In this document: positions 1 to 16,900 of the stretch, piece after piece
Layout: each line of letters begins with the position of its first letter
Numbering within the stretch: the stretch's first letter is position 1
Source of the DNA: Protula sp. h YS-2021
Lineage: Eukaryota > Annelida > Polychaeta > Sabellida > Serpulidae
NCBI GenBank assembly: GCA_949752745.1
Contig: OX457031.1
Coordinates: 20,084,199-20,148,198, forward strand
DNA length: 64,000 bases
Direction of reading: 5' to 3'
The notes under the pieces: generated by a model
What the model was told of the DNA's origin: nothing
Database searches by the model: none
The model's input: the letters and a program-made list of their open reading frames with translations, nothing else
Translations under genes and position numbers: made by a program

Positions 1-275
1 AAATATCCCTCAAATTTCACAGGACAAATATATATACCACTGACAGGGGAGGTCAAACCAAACATTACTGATACAAAACACAGCAACTCCCTAAGGTACG
101 GACAATAAAATACACAAAAGTATAAACTGTGTTTCTAAGGTAAACAATACATAAGTTTGCGAAATAAAATGTCGGCTTGAACGTTAACCAATCACCAACA
201 GCGTTACAAACGACGTCGTAGAACCAAGATGGCGATGTCAGCAAAAAACAGCTGATTATTCTGGCTAATCTTGTT
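1..275 (+). repeat. Dispersed repeat family A, copy 1 (cut by window edge)
   Basis: The first ~275 bases align, with substitutions and one ~55-base gap, to the reverse complement of 3012-3420. Shared landmarks in the same order are a CACTGAC..GGAGGTC block, ACAATAAAA..ACACAAAAGTAT, GGTAAACAAT, CCAATCACCAACA and GTCGTAGAACC..GGCGATGTCA. There is no protein in it. The left end lies outside the window, so its full length and any terminal signature are unknown. It could be a solo LTR or a non-autonomous element; the family is not recognised. Confidence 0.75.
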
Positions 276-3011
276 AACTTCTCTCTTGAACAACAAATAA
301 TACTTTTAATTTTATGTTACAATGTTATGAGATACACTTTCTCAAGTATGTGGTTCTAAGGATATCCCTTAGTAAAATGAGTAAAGCAGGTTTCAGACTT
401 TCTGCGTCAAATAGTCCCCTTCTACCAAGGTCTGGACCTTTTACCAAAACATTTAAAACAGTGCAGTTCTGGTCTAAATTTGACATATTGCTTTACTTAT
501 TTGATCGTTTATTCGTAAATCGATATATTTCAGCGTCGGGCTAACCTGTTCATTATCTGATTGCAGCAGTAAGCACCCTGGGACTACCTCACTCGGTGCT
601 AAGCATTTTTTTTTCGCTTGCATAAATCACGACTTATCGCCCATTTAACGATAGTAACGAAGCATATGTATGGTCATACACGTACTTCTTGGTGTGTGAT
701 ATTTTACAAGCTCTTCGTGGTTCTATTTTACCAAACAAGATGAACTCTCATGTTTTTAACCTTGATTTAAAAAAAAACCTTTCCTTTTTCACATTTTCTA
801 GGAAATGGCTAAGAACTGCTATGACCGTACTGCAGTTGTGCCCATGGAAATTTTAGGAAGACGTCGACCAATTTTATGTTCGATATGTTAAAACAATAAA
901 AATACAAATTTATTGTTTTAGCATATCAAGTAAACTCTCGGAATGCAGTAGTTTTTTAAAATACACGCTTATTCTGTTAAAATGGCAACATCTCAAACAA
1001 TGCCCTTATACTTATTTGCAACTAATTTAGCTTGCAAGACGCAATTCATACAACTGTTCAAATTTTTAAAGACTCCACCTCAAGCCTTCATGCTTTCGAG
1101 TTTGTGGGAATATGCGTCATTCATAAGCTTTCAAGTAAGCTGCCTCATTGTGAAATTGCGAAAAAGTCGGTAATGCTTAAATGCAACTCGGGAGCCTATG
1201 TGATTTTTATGTTTTTAAATATGCTGTCTAAGTGTTAAATTAGTCGATGGTCCTTAAAGGCAACATAGGAACCTAATAACTTTTCATTATTTATGCAGAA
1301 AGATAACGTTATGTGCAGGTCTTCATTCTAACTGTATCAATTGACAAAAAAAACACTATTACAACTGTAGGTTGTTTATTCTTAGTATAAATAAATCAAA
1401 TTGTAATAATTTCGATGTGTACTAAGAGGAAATGTTTATTTATATTCAAAATAATTTTATTAGTTTAAATAAACAGATATGAAGAAAAACTTTTCAAGAT
1501 TGCGTTCTTGTCTGTATCCTGAGAATAAGATGCGATTTCTTATTCGTGTTGCTAGAAACTAAATACGCGCACATAAAGGTTATTTAAAATAATAAAAAAA
1601 GAACGGTCCCTTTGTTTACATATCTACCATGGTTTCAATAAAGTTTGAAGCATAACAATTTTGAACAACTTAATCGGTTTGATATTTTGTATGTAACTTC
1701 TTCGTATGTTTAGTAGTAAAATGCTGTATATGTAAGATATTATATTCAATTAAAGCTCCTTTGTAGAAGGATTTATGAGCGATAATACAAACTTTTCATG
1801 ACCACCAAAGCCAAAACTCTCACAGTTCCGAATATGTTAATACTGCATATTGATCGTGGATGGGTGTATAAATAAACAGGTTTATTTCGTAACACGAACA
1901 TGACAACAATCGGTCTGGCGACTACTGATCTACAGTAATTGGTCAGTGTAAGAGTACGAGTACGCAGCTCTTCATTATTCTTGCGGACACCTTCATGCAA
2001 TGTATTGTGGGTAACTTGGGGCATAATGAGCGATACATTGAGTCAAAATGTATGCGATCGGCCCAGAACAAGAAAAATACCCTGTTATATTTGGCATAAA
2101 ACAGTGAGAAAATATGCGTTTTGGCAAGACGCAAGCACTGGCACTTTTTGATCACGTGATGGAAATGTTAATTCTCATTGATGGATGTAAGGTTGTGACA
2201 TGAACGTGAACTCGTCCTCAAGAATTTATACTTGGTATATTGGAGCTAGAGTACGCGTACAACGACCCGCTGAAGTGAAACTACAGGTATCAGAAAATAA
2301 GTTATCGGAAAACAAGAGTCTAAAGCCATCAGAAAATAACGATTTGGAGTAAATATTCGTGAATATTTTGATATTTGTAAAAAATAAATTACATCAGTGA
2401 ATTTAACGGTAAAATCCTTATTTTCAGACACCCTTATTATCAGATTCCCTTATGTTTTGATAGCTTATTTCTGATAGCTTTAATATAGTCAACTACAGTA
2501 CATTTAGTCCCGGCGGACCCTTTTTTATTTTATTTTTCAAGGACAGAAAGGGTCACAGTTCCTGTAATAGAAATGGCCGTTGATCTCAACTTTCGAGGTT
2601 TTAGATCTTTTGAGGGTACATTTTAGGACAACGAGGTTTGAACTAGCAAGCATTTCTTAAAAGGCACGCTGAGAAGTATTATGGCGCATTATTTTGGGCC
2701 TCGGCGAAACTCCCAAACTTGAGTATGGAGTGGTTTTGCAATTGTATATACATTGCTGTTTTTGACGGTAATGGGGGGTTTATATGTAATAATCTCAAGA
2801 AACCTATATTTTATCGAGTACAAAAATTGTTATTTGACCATAAAAATTGTGCGCTATAATTTATAATTAGGCAATTTGTGTGATGCGCTCTTTCTAAAAC
2901 AACGCCATTGACCTGAGTCATGCCCGAGATTGGCAAAATTGACAAGTTCTGTTATAGGAACTATGACTCTTGCTGTCATAGGAAGACCGTAAGAGTCATC
3001 TAGGACCACAA
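276..3011. other. Unannotated AT-rich intergenic DNA
   Basis: Apart from a short hairpin (882-927), no coding exon, RNA gene or recognisable element was found. Open frames are all under 85 codons, overlap on both strands and have no family resemblance. It lies upstream of the CCDC148 gene and could hold distal regulatory sequence, but nothing specific can be shown. Confidence 0.5.
882..927. repeat. 19-bp inverted repeat with 8-base loop
   Basis: The arm 882-900 (GATATGTTAAAACAATAAA) pairs with 909-927 with a single mismatch around the loop AATACAAA. On either strand it would form a strong AT-rich hairpin, and both arms contain AATAAA or its complement. It may be a remnant of a very small foldback element or simply a cruciform-prone palindrome. 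Confidence 0.7.
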
Positions 3012-3420
3012 GCAGGTACAAGCCAGATTGATCAAATGTGGTTTTTTATGTTGACATCGCCGTCTCGGTTCTACGACATCGTTTCTATGGCTTTTACTAA
3101 TTGGTTCACGTGCCGACCGTCGCCATATTGGTTTTCTACATCGTGGGTGTTGGTGATTGGTTCATGTGCAGACCCACATTTTATTTTCCTAAACTTGTCG
3201 ATTGTTTACCCTAGAAAGACCATATATACTTTTGTGTCTTTTATTGTCTATATACCAGAAATTTACTGTGTTCTGTATTAGTACTAACTTGTGCGTGATA
3301 CACCAGAGGTGGACTGCACAGTAACAGAAGAAGAAGAAGAAGTACGATTTGGTTCGACCTCCACAGTCAGTGCTGTATATTTGTTTTGCGCAATTAAAGG
3401 CATATTTCCCTAACACCATT
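3012..3420 (-). repeat. Dispersed repeat family A, copy 2 (inverted)
   Basis: The reverse complement aligns along its length to bases 1-275. It has an extra ~55-base segment containing a (TTC)n tract (3330-3345 on the + strand). Read on the - strand it begins TGTTAGGGAAATATGCC and contains a TATATATGG box and AATAAAA, so an LTR-like identity is possible. No partner in direct orientation is in the window. Divergence from copy 1 is considerable, so the copies are old. Confidence 0.75.
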
Positions 3421-3499
3421 AAAAATACGTAATTTTATCACAATTGCTCTGTTATTTATAAACTTAATAAACGGTGTCTTACTTAAACTTTTTGCCGAA

Positions 3500-3715
3500 A
3501 AGTTTGGCATTTCGACAGAATCAGGCCGGGATAAAAGTATAAAGCGAAGACAAAAAAAGTGGTAAAAATAAAAATAAATTCATGTTGCTAGAAACAGATT
3601 CACAACCTGACTATGAAAGGGCAGAATTGTACATAAAGTAGTTTTAAAAGTTCATATGATGGCTTTTTAAATCTGAAAGTGTGCATGTCGAAAGAAAATT
3701 GCGACAAATATTTTC
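3500..3715 (+). repeat. Dispersed repeat family B, copy 1
   Basis: This aligns in direct orientation to 22318-22506. Shared blocks are CGAC(A/C)GAAT, GATAAA..GTATAAA/GGCATAAA, TTGCTAGAAACA..TCACAA, ATGGCTTTTTAAAT/TTGGCTTTTCAAAT and GTGCATGT. No coding potential is seen. It looks like an old non-coding mobile-element fragment of unknown class. Confidence 0.65.
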
Positions 3716-4273
3716 CTATTAATTTTGTTCAGATTTTTATTTAACTGCATTGCTGTTTCGTAATGGATAAACATAGTCGTTATTGTTTTTCAGTTTAACT
3801 TTGCACATTTAGACCAATTATCGTTATTTTAGTTGTCACTTAATCAATTGGCGAGATGCAACCAATATTAAATAATGCATTATTGAACTGGAGTACTGTA
3901 TAACAAATTGAAATTACACATAAAATTTAGCGCTAAACGAAAATGATACGGTTTACTGTGAAGTAAATCAGTATATATAAAACACTGATATTTATAACTA
4001 CAATAAAATGGCTTCCTATTTATATGGTACAGATGTATATTCGTACCGCTAAAGGGAGTGTCATCCTTATACGCTGTATGGTATTCATTATGAAAAAGCA
4101 TGGACTATGTCGAGTTTCTCAATGAACTAAAATAAGATGTTGCCCAAGCCATAAGCTTCAAGATCCAAATTGTGAATCCAGCCCTTCCTATCTCTGTCTG
4201 TCAGAATTTGCTTTCAAACTATATGTTTAAAAAAAAACTTGCAGGTTCAGGTTAGAACGTGACATAATGAATC
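3716..4273. other. 5' flank of CCDC148
   Basis: AT-rich sequence immediately upstream of the predicted CCDC148 initiator codon. No clear TATA or initiator arrangement, CpG cluster or upstream exon was recognised. The 5' untranslated region and promoter of CCDC148 presumably lie here or further upstream, but cannot be placed from the sequence. Confidence 0.4.
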
Positions 4274-11169
<6,896 letters not shown>

Positions 11170-11605
11170 TAGTGGGAAAAGGATGAAAAATGAGCGATGG
11201 CTGACGGAGTGGGGGGGGGTGGGGGAGGGGTGGTGAGAGTATACAGTTTGAAGTGTTCAATTGTGCTTGTGAGAAGGTGCGTCTTCGGAAAGAGGGTGCA
11301 GCTTTCACGAACATGAAACAGGCTTCTTTTCCACACTGCGCACCAGAACGCCGTGTACAGTTTTGGCCTTAGCTTCGCGGAGGTGGGGCCACAAGACGGA
11401 TTTTACATTTTTTTTAACTCCCTGTAGATATGTGACATGATCAGCAATTCCGTTACCAAGTTGAAGGGCCACTGGCCTATTATCGTCGGCATCGGGACAT
11501 AATTATAGATTAAACTATTACGTTCAGGGGTCGTTGGTTGGGCTATTTTGTATTGGATTGATGAGCGCGCGGTGGCCCTGGGTTCGAACCACGCATCGCA
11601 CGTTC

Positions 11606-12165
11606 ATTGATCTATCATAGTTGTGCTTCTACATAAAATGATGTCGTAAATCTCCGACATAAAAGTTTTTTAAAAATTTTTTGTCCGATTATGTCACTGT
11701 ATATATTGTATCGTATTTTGTTTTCCTTTGCAGAACAATATGTTAACTCACAAAATTATTCCTCTTGTCACTGTGGTTCATGACTGTTGCTTGCTTGCTA
11801 TTTCGGACACTTTGTAATATTGTGTTTTAGTCGTCAAGCAGTTTACAAGGCTATTGATCTATCACAATTGTGCTTCTACATAAAGTCGTGTCTTAAATCT
11901 CCGAAATAAAACGATTTTTATAACTTGCTTGTGCAATTATGTCACTGTATGCATTGTATCGTATATTGCTAATATTATCAAAACATAAAATGTTTACTCA
12001 CAAACATACTCCTGTCACGGTGGCTGATGACTTCGTTGCCAGGATGATTCACATGCGGTTAGAGAACTCTAATTTATGCATCATTTCATCATGCGAGAGT
12101 GTTTATTTTCTCGGACACGTTGTAATATTGTGTTTAGTCATGTAGCGGTTACAAGGCTATTTATT
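11606..12165 (+). repeat. Tandem duplication of ~246 bp downstream of CCDC148
   Basis: Segment 11606-11851 is repeated from 11852 to about 12165 with substitutions and small indels. Shared blocks are ATTGATCTATCA, TTGTGCTTCTACATAAA, AAATCTCCGA, ATTATGTCACTGTAT, CGGACAC and TTGTAATATTGTGTTT, in the same order. Copy 2 contains AATAAA at 11905-11910, and ATTAAA occurs before copy 1 at 11509, so it may overlap the CCDC148 3' untranslated region. No protein is encoded. Confidence 0.85.
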
Positions 12166-13623
12166 TGAACTTATCTCATAAATAATTTTTTGTTGGTTGT
12201 TTTTGTTGATTTTCATTTCAGGCCGAAATAAAAAAAAACTTCAGTACGGTTTTGCGTTATGTTTATGTCTTACGACTTAAGTACAGCTCTTATTCAAAAT
12301 CTGGTATCTCGATGTATCAGTTACCTACACCCCCCCACCCCCTACGCACACCTCTGGCATTAAAGCCCATCAAATCGAATCCCGCAATACCTTGCGCCTC
12401 GGTGTTCAAAATCTGCTGTCGTTTCCCACAGATCTGCACGTGACCAAAACGGCAGAACAGAAACTAAAACAACTTTTGATCCACATTGATCTAATCCTTT
12501 ATTCTTTATGACATTTAAACTTTGTGAACACTTTCGTGGCAAGAACTTGTTTATTATATGCCAAAGCAAAATAGACACCAAGTTATCTGGTCATTAAATA
12601 CAATCGTGGTAATTCAGCCTGTGTTGTTGTTACTAAAGTCACCCACTGCAATAATGATCGTCTACGGTGGACCTTAGGTCACTGACTGCAACGGAACGCA
12701 CCAAAATAAATAAATAACAATATACAAACATAACTAACACACAAAACATCAATGACTGTCGCAAGCCAATATACGTGACGGACATGAACTCGACAACGGG
12801 TACAGTGGAATGTACAACCGGTGTGTGTGTGTGTGTATCGTCGGTGCTCCACGCAAACTAGCCTCCTCCCCACCCCCCTTGCAATACGTAATCCTGATCA
12901 ATTTCTGTTGGTAACTAAAATCAGTATTTTAACAGACACCTTTAACACCTCCTGTTAGGTAGAAATGCATATGACGCTAAAAGCTACAATCTAAGAATTA
13001 CGTTGTTTCAAAATTGAGAACGTTAATTTGAGCCCATGTTTCTGCAATCTTAGAGAAGGGCGTGTTTGTATGGGGTGAGAGGGGGCGGGCGTTGTTTGCC
13101 CAGAACACCGGCATAGCACACATTGCCCGATTTCATCAAATTGCTGGCCACACATCACAGAACACAAAAGTTGGAATGATCATCACATAAACAGGTGTCA
13201 ACCGTGCCTCTTCTACAGCTTCCTAAGAGGAAGTTCTTAAACAAATCTTAGCAATTGATTCAATACATTAACAACCAAATTAAAAAGAGGCTGCATTGTG
13301 TAAGATTTCCTAAATTTGTATTGACAAGAACGCTTACCACTTTAGTATTTAACCAAATTTCAACGTTTTACCAAAGTTTATATAACGCTGTTCTGTGGTT
13401 GCGGTTGGTTGGTTTTACGTGGTTATTGAGCAGCAGAACGTTATTTTCTCAACTAAATATCAACCAGCTTCGCGACTTAAAATAAATATTATTTTAGTTT
13501 AAAATATGCACTAGAAAGCACTATCCCTTGTTCCTTGACACGGGAGTTCACAGTAAAAATTATACTAAAAACTTCTACCACGTGGCTTTGGAAGGCACAG
13601 TTATATGATTCGTCACTCTACCA
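12166..13623. other. Intergenic stretch between the convergent genes
   Basis: Only short simple-sequence tracts are present: a poly-C-rich run near 12332, a (GT)n of ten bases or so near 12823, and a C run near 12870. No exon, RNA gene or mobile element was recognised. CCDC148 and the DUF2961 gene both transcribe towards this stretch. Confidence 0.5.
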
Positions 13624-13887
13624 GTCTCAATCTACGTCACTGGAAGACCGGTCTACGTCTCAACCTACGTCACTGGAAGACCGGTCTACGTCTCAACCTG
13701 CGTCACTGGAAGACTGGTCTACGTCTCAACCTACGTCACTGGAAGACCGGTCTACGTCTCAACCTACGTCACTGGAAGACCGGTCTACGTCTCAACCTAC
13801 GTCAATGGAAGACCGGTCTACGTCTCATTCTACGTCACTGGAAGACCGGTCTACGTCTCAAATTACGACACTGGAAGACTGGTCAGA
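13624..13887 (+). repeat. 33-bp minisatellite, 8 copies
   Basis: Eight contiguous 33-bp units starting at 13624, 13657, 13690, 13723, 13756, 13789, 13822 and 13855, with only scattered substitutions. The core contains CACTGGAAGACCGGTCTACG. Because 33 is a multiple of three, frames stay open through it and would encode 11-residue repeats such as SLEDRSTSQPT; neither flank supports a gene. The array begins about 25 bases beyond the predicted poly(A) signal of the - strand DUF2961 gene. Confidence 0.95.
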
Positions 13888-13911
13888 TTCGAATGTCATC
13901 TTCCGAACTTC

Positions 13912-13917
13912 TTTATT
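13912..13917 (-). terminator. Poly(A) signal of the DUF2961 gene
   Basis: AATAAA on the - strand (TTTATT on the + strand) lies 35 bases past the stop codon at 13952. It predicts a very short 3' untranslated region with cleavage close to 13890, right at the edge of the 33-bp minisatellite. Confidence 0.65.
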
Positions 13918-13951
13918 GGCCGAATTCTAATTCATGCTCATTTACTTTTTT

Positions 13952-16900
13952 TTAGCTCCAACCAATTAATTTATATTCAAAATCATTCCAATCAGTTTCA
14001 GCTTCGATTTCAATGTCAACAATTTTTGACACATTGATAATATTAACATCAGCAATGCTTAATTGTAATTCGCTTTCCCGCAGTGAATAGTGATCACTGA
14101 AAGTGCCCATAGGGGAATACCAAAATCCGTAGTAATTGCCATTGACCCAGATTTTGGCCCTCTGGTTCCACGAAAAAGGAGCCGTATAATAAAATCTCCG
14201 TATCACCAGAGAAGTAAAATTAACATTTCTTGCATTATTAAAATTCTGTACCTTTTCATGACCTTCAAAATTATTGGAAGATGCATCACTTTTGCCTTTT
14301 AAATACAATTTAAATTTAATTCTGTCTCCTGCACTAAACTGTCTTCCACTCACAGTAAAGCTCTCGTCAGTTACAACCTGACCTAGAAATTTGCGATTTT
14401 CTTTACTAAACACAGAACCTAGCTTTGTATTTTCTGTGGCATAACTATGATTTTTCTCTGATGCTATTTCACCTATTTTTAGACTGTCTAATACTGCATA
14501 CGTCTTTGATTTTTGTGCGTAATAAAACATAAGATGTGTTTCTGTGAGCTGCTCATTCTCAAGACGATTTCGGTACTCCGCGTATGAGATGTCCGAAACT
14601 TGTTTGAAATGTGTATGTCTGAAAATAAACAAAACAAGTTGGCCTCGATGCATAAACACTGTATAGACTTGCAAATGTCATATGTAACCTCCATATATCA
14701 GCATTTTCTGAAGAAAGAGGTGGGATGCTTGGGGTGAGGGTGATTAATGTTTTATGTTTCAAGGGGTGTGTCGCCAAATCGCCGATTTTGAAGTCCATTT
14801 TTGTTTGCTTGTGCGTCCACTCGATCCAACTAAAGGCCCATCCTCCCCCATACCCCCCCCCCCCTCTCACCCCCAGCTGCATGCCTAGTCACGCTTACAT
14901 ACTAAGAATATCCCAACAAATAAAGTAAGCAATATTTTCAGATCATGCGCCTGATTTTTTGTTTATTAGTAACAATGACAGATTTACAAGCTTTTTTCCC
15001 TTACTTCCGGCAAACTTTATTTATAATAACGGACATTTGCTTTTCAGTTTGCCAGTAACGTGAATTGCAGATGCTACAGGAGATGTTTTGATAAATAACC
15101 AGTTACTTCTAGTACCTGTCAGTTCCTTCCATTACAAACTGAACTTGATTTTGAAACGGAATAGGATCAAGAAGGTGAAATCGATAACAATGCCATGTTA
15201 AAGGTTCCTTTCTTTTGGGCGCGGCGTGATAATTGCCCACATAGGCGTAGGTTGTGTTTTCTGCCAGAGCAAATCCATGCGCGTAGCTAAAATAGTCCTC
15301 TAGTCCTGGTAAACAAATAAATTAAAAAATACCAATAATTTACCTTTCAAGCGTATTGGTTTCTTTCAATCCAATGCGTAGCCACAATCGGTGGTATAAG
15401 GTTGTAATTACTTAAAACTTTTTTAATTCTTATAGTTTTGGCATTTTACATTTTAATTCTGTTTTTTTTTTTTTCATGTATTGCCAATTCTTCGGCTCTT
15501 CTTTTCAGAAATAGCAGGCGATTAGTTGGAGTTGCTCTTAACCTTGACATTTCCCCGCGTTACATGTCGCGAATTCTCACCTGTCCCCATCATGGCTGCT
15601 TCTCGTTTGGAATCTAAATATAGCACATGGTCTGACTGTAGGAGCGCCCACCTTTCATTCAGGGGCACGTTGCGCTTCGCTCGAACGTTGTCCACATCCG
15701 TTAATACACCTACCTTAAAAAATTTACCGTGCGATATAGAAATTGCTATATCGACACATTTCGATATCACATTCAGCAACAAAAATATTGTCAACACATT
15801 CGTCTCTACCAATTCAAGTGGCATGATCGGTCGTTTTTTTTCAAACCTTTTTTCGAATGACAAAAACGACGAACGCCAAAAGGATAGCTTTTCTCCCCTC
15901 ATCAACAGCGTTTATGTGTGTAGCCTTGTTTAGTAGAACAGTGGTTAACTACAAGTGGTAGAAGCTGGTCACAGCGGTGCCATAGAAACACTTAGGTGCT
16001 CCCCATCATGTGTTTCCAAAGACGCGATATGAATAATTAAAAAAGCTAAAAAACCAGACCTGCCGTCACAAGACTAAACATACTCTTAATGCTCACCACG
16101 TGACCCCACCTATCCTGAACATCAAGCATCGAGCGCCACCCCGTGACGTCATCGGCGTAGTAACGCTTGCTGGCATGGAAATAAGCTGTCGTTGCGACGT
16201 CATAATGATTAACGACAGTGCTGAATTGGTAGCAGACCAAAGTCGAGTCACGTGTGTCTTTCGTACCTCGCAAAGAACGCAACAAAAAGTAAGGTAACCT
16301 AAAGACGCTTAGCATGCTCGACAAGGAATTTCACTCAAGTATACATCACGCCTAACGCATATAGTCATGCACAAACCCCATTGAGTATGATGGCCAGTAA
16401 CATGTAAACACCATCTTTAAAAAAAAAGCAGTGATTTTTATGTTTGGTTCTTGAAGATAAGTCAGATTAGAAGTATATTAAACATTGCAAAAAGAAAGGC
16501 GATATTTTCGATATCTTCGGTCTCGCAAACCCCTAACATCCCCAACCCTCTACCCCTTTCACAATGTATCTGATGCAAACCTTCTATGGAAATCGAAGCA
16601 TTTTTCCAGTAGGGCATCGGAAAGTAGAAATAGCCAGTGATGTCCTGCAACAAAAACCATGCGTAAAAACAAGAGACCATATTTTGAATAAAATTATATT
16701 AAATTTAAAAATTAAATTAGCAATTCAACGGTATTTCTGACATTTTAGCTTGCAGCCTTTTCTGAACAGTGTAATATAGATATTTGATATTGACTTATTT
16801 AGAAAATAACATGACTGGTGACAGATTAGTGATTTGGTAGTGTCAAAATCTGGGATTGGTGGAGGGAGGGGGGGGGGGGGGTGGTCAGTTAAATAATATC

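Noticed and set aside
11578..11600. GGTTCGAACC motif resembling a tRNA B box
   Set aside because: No acceptor stem, A box or cloverleaf could be built around it. The sequence is a palindrome and also occurs at 59897 in a different context.
13624..13887. CRISPR-like array
   Set aside because: Units are contiguous 33-bp tandem copies with no unique spacers, and the genome is eukaryotic.
13535..13930. 131-aa repetitive ORF through the minisatellite (and a 116-aa one in another frame)
   Set aside because: The repeat unit is a multiple of three, so several frames stay open by construction. There is no splice, start or family support.
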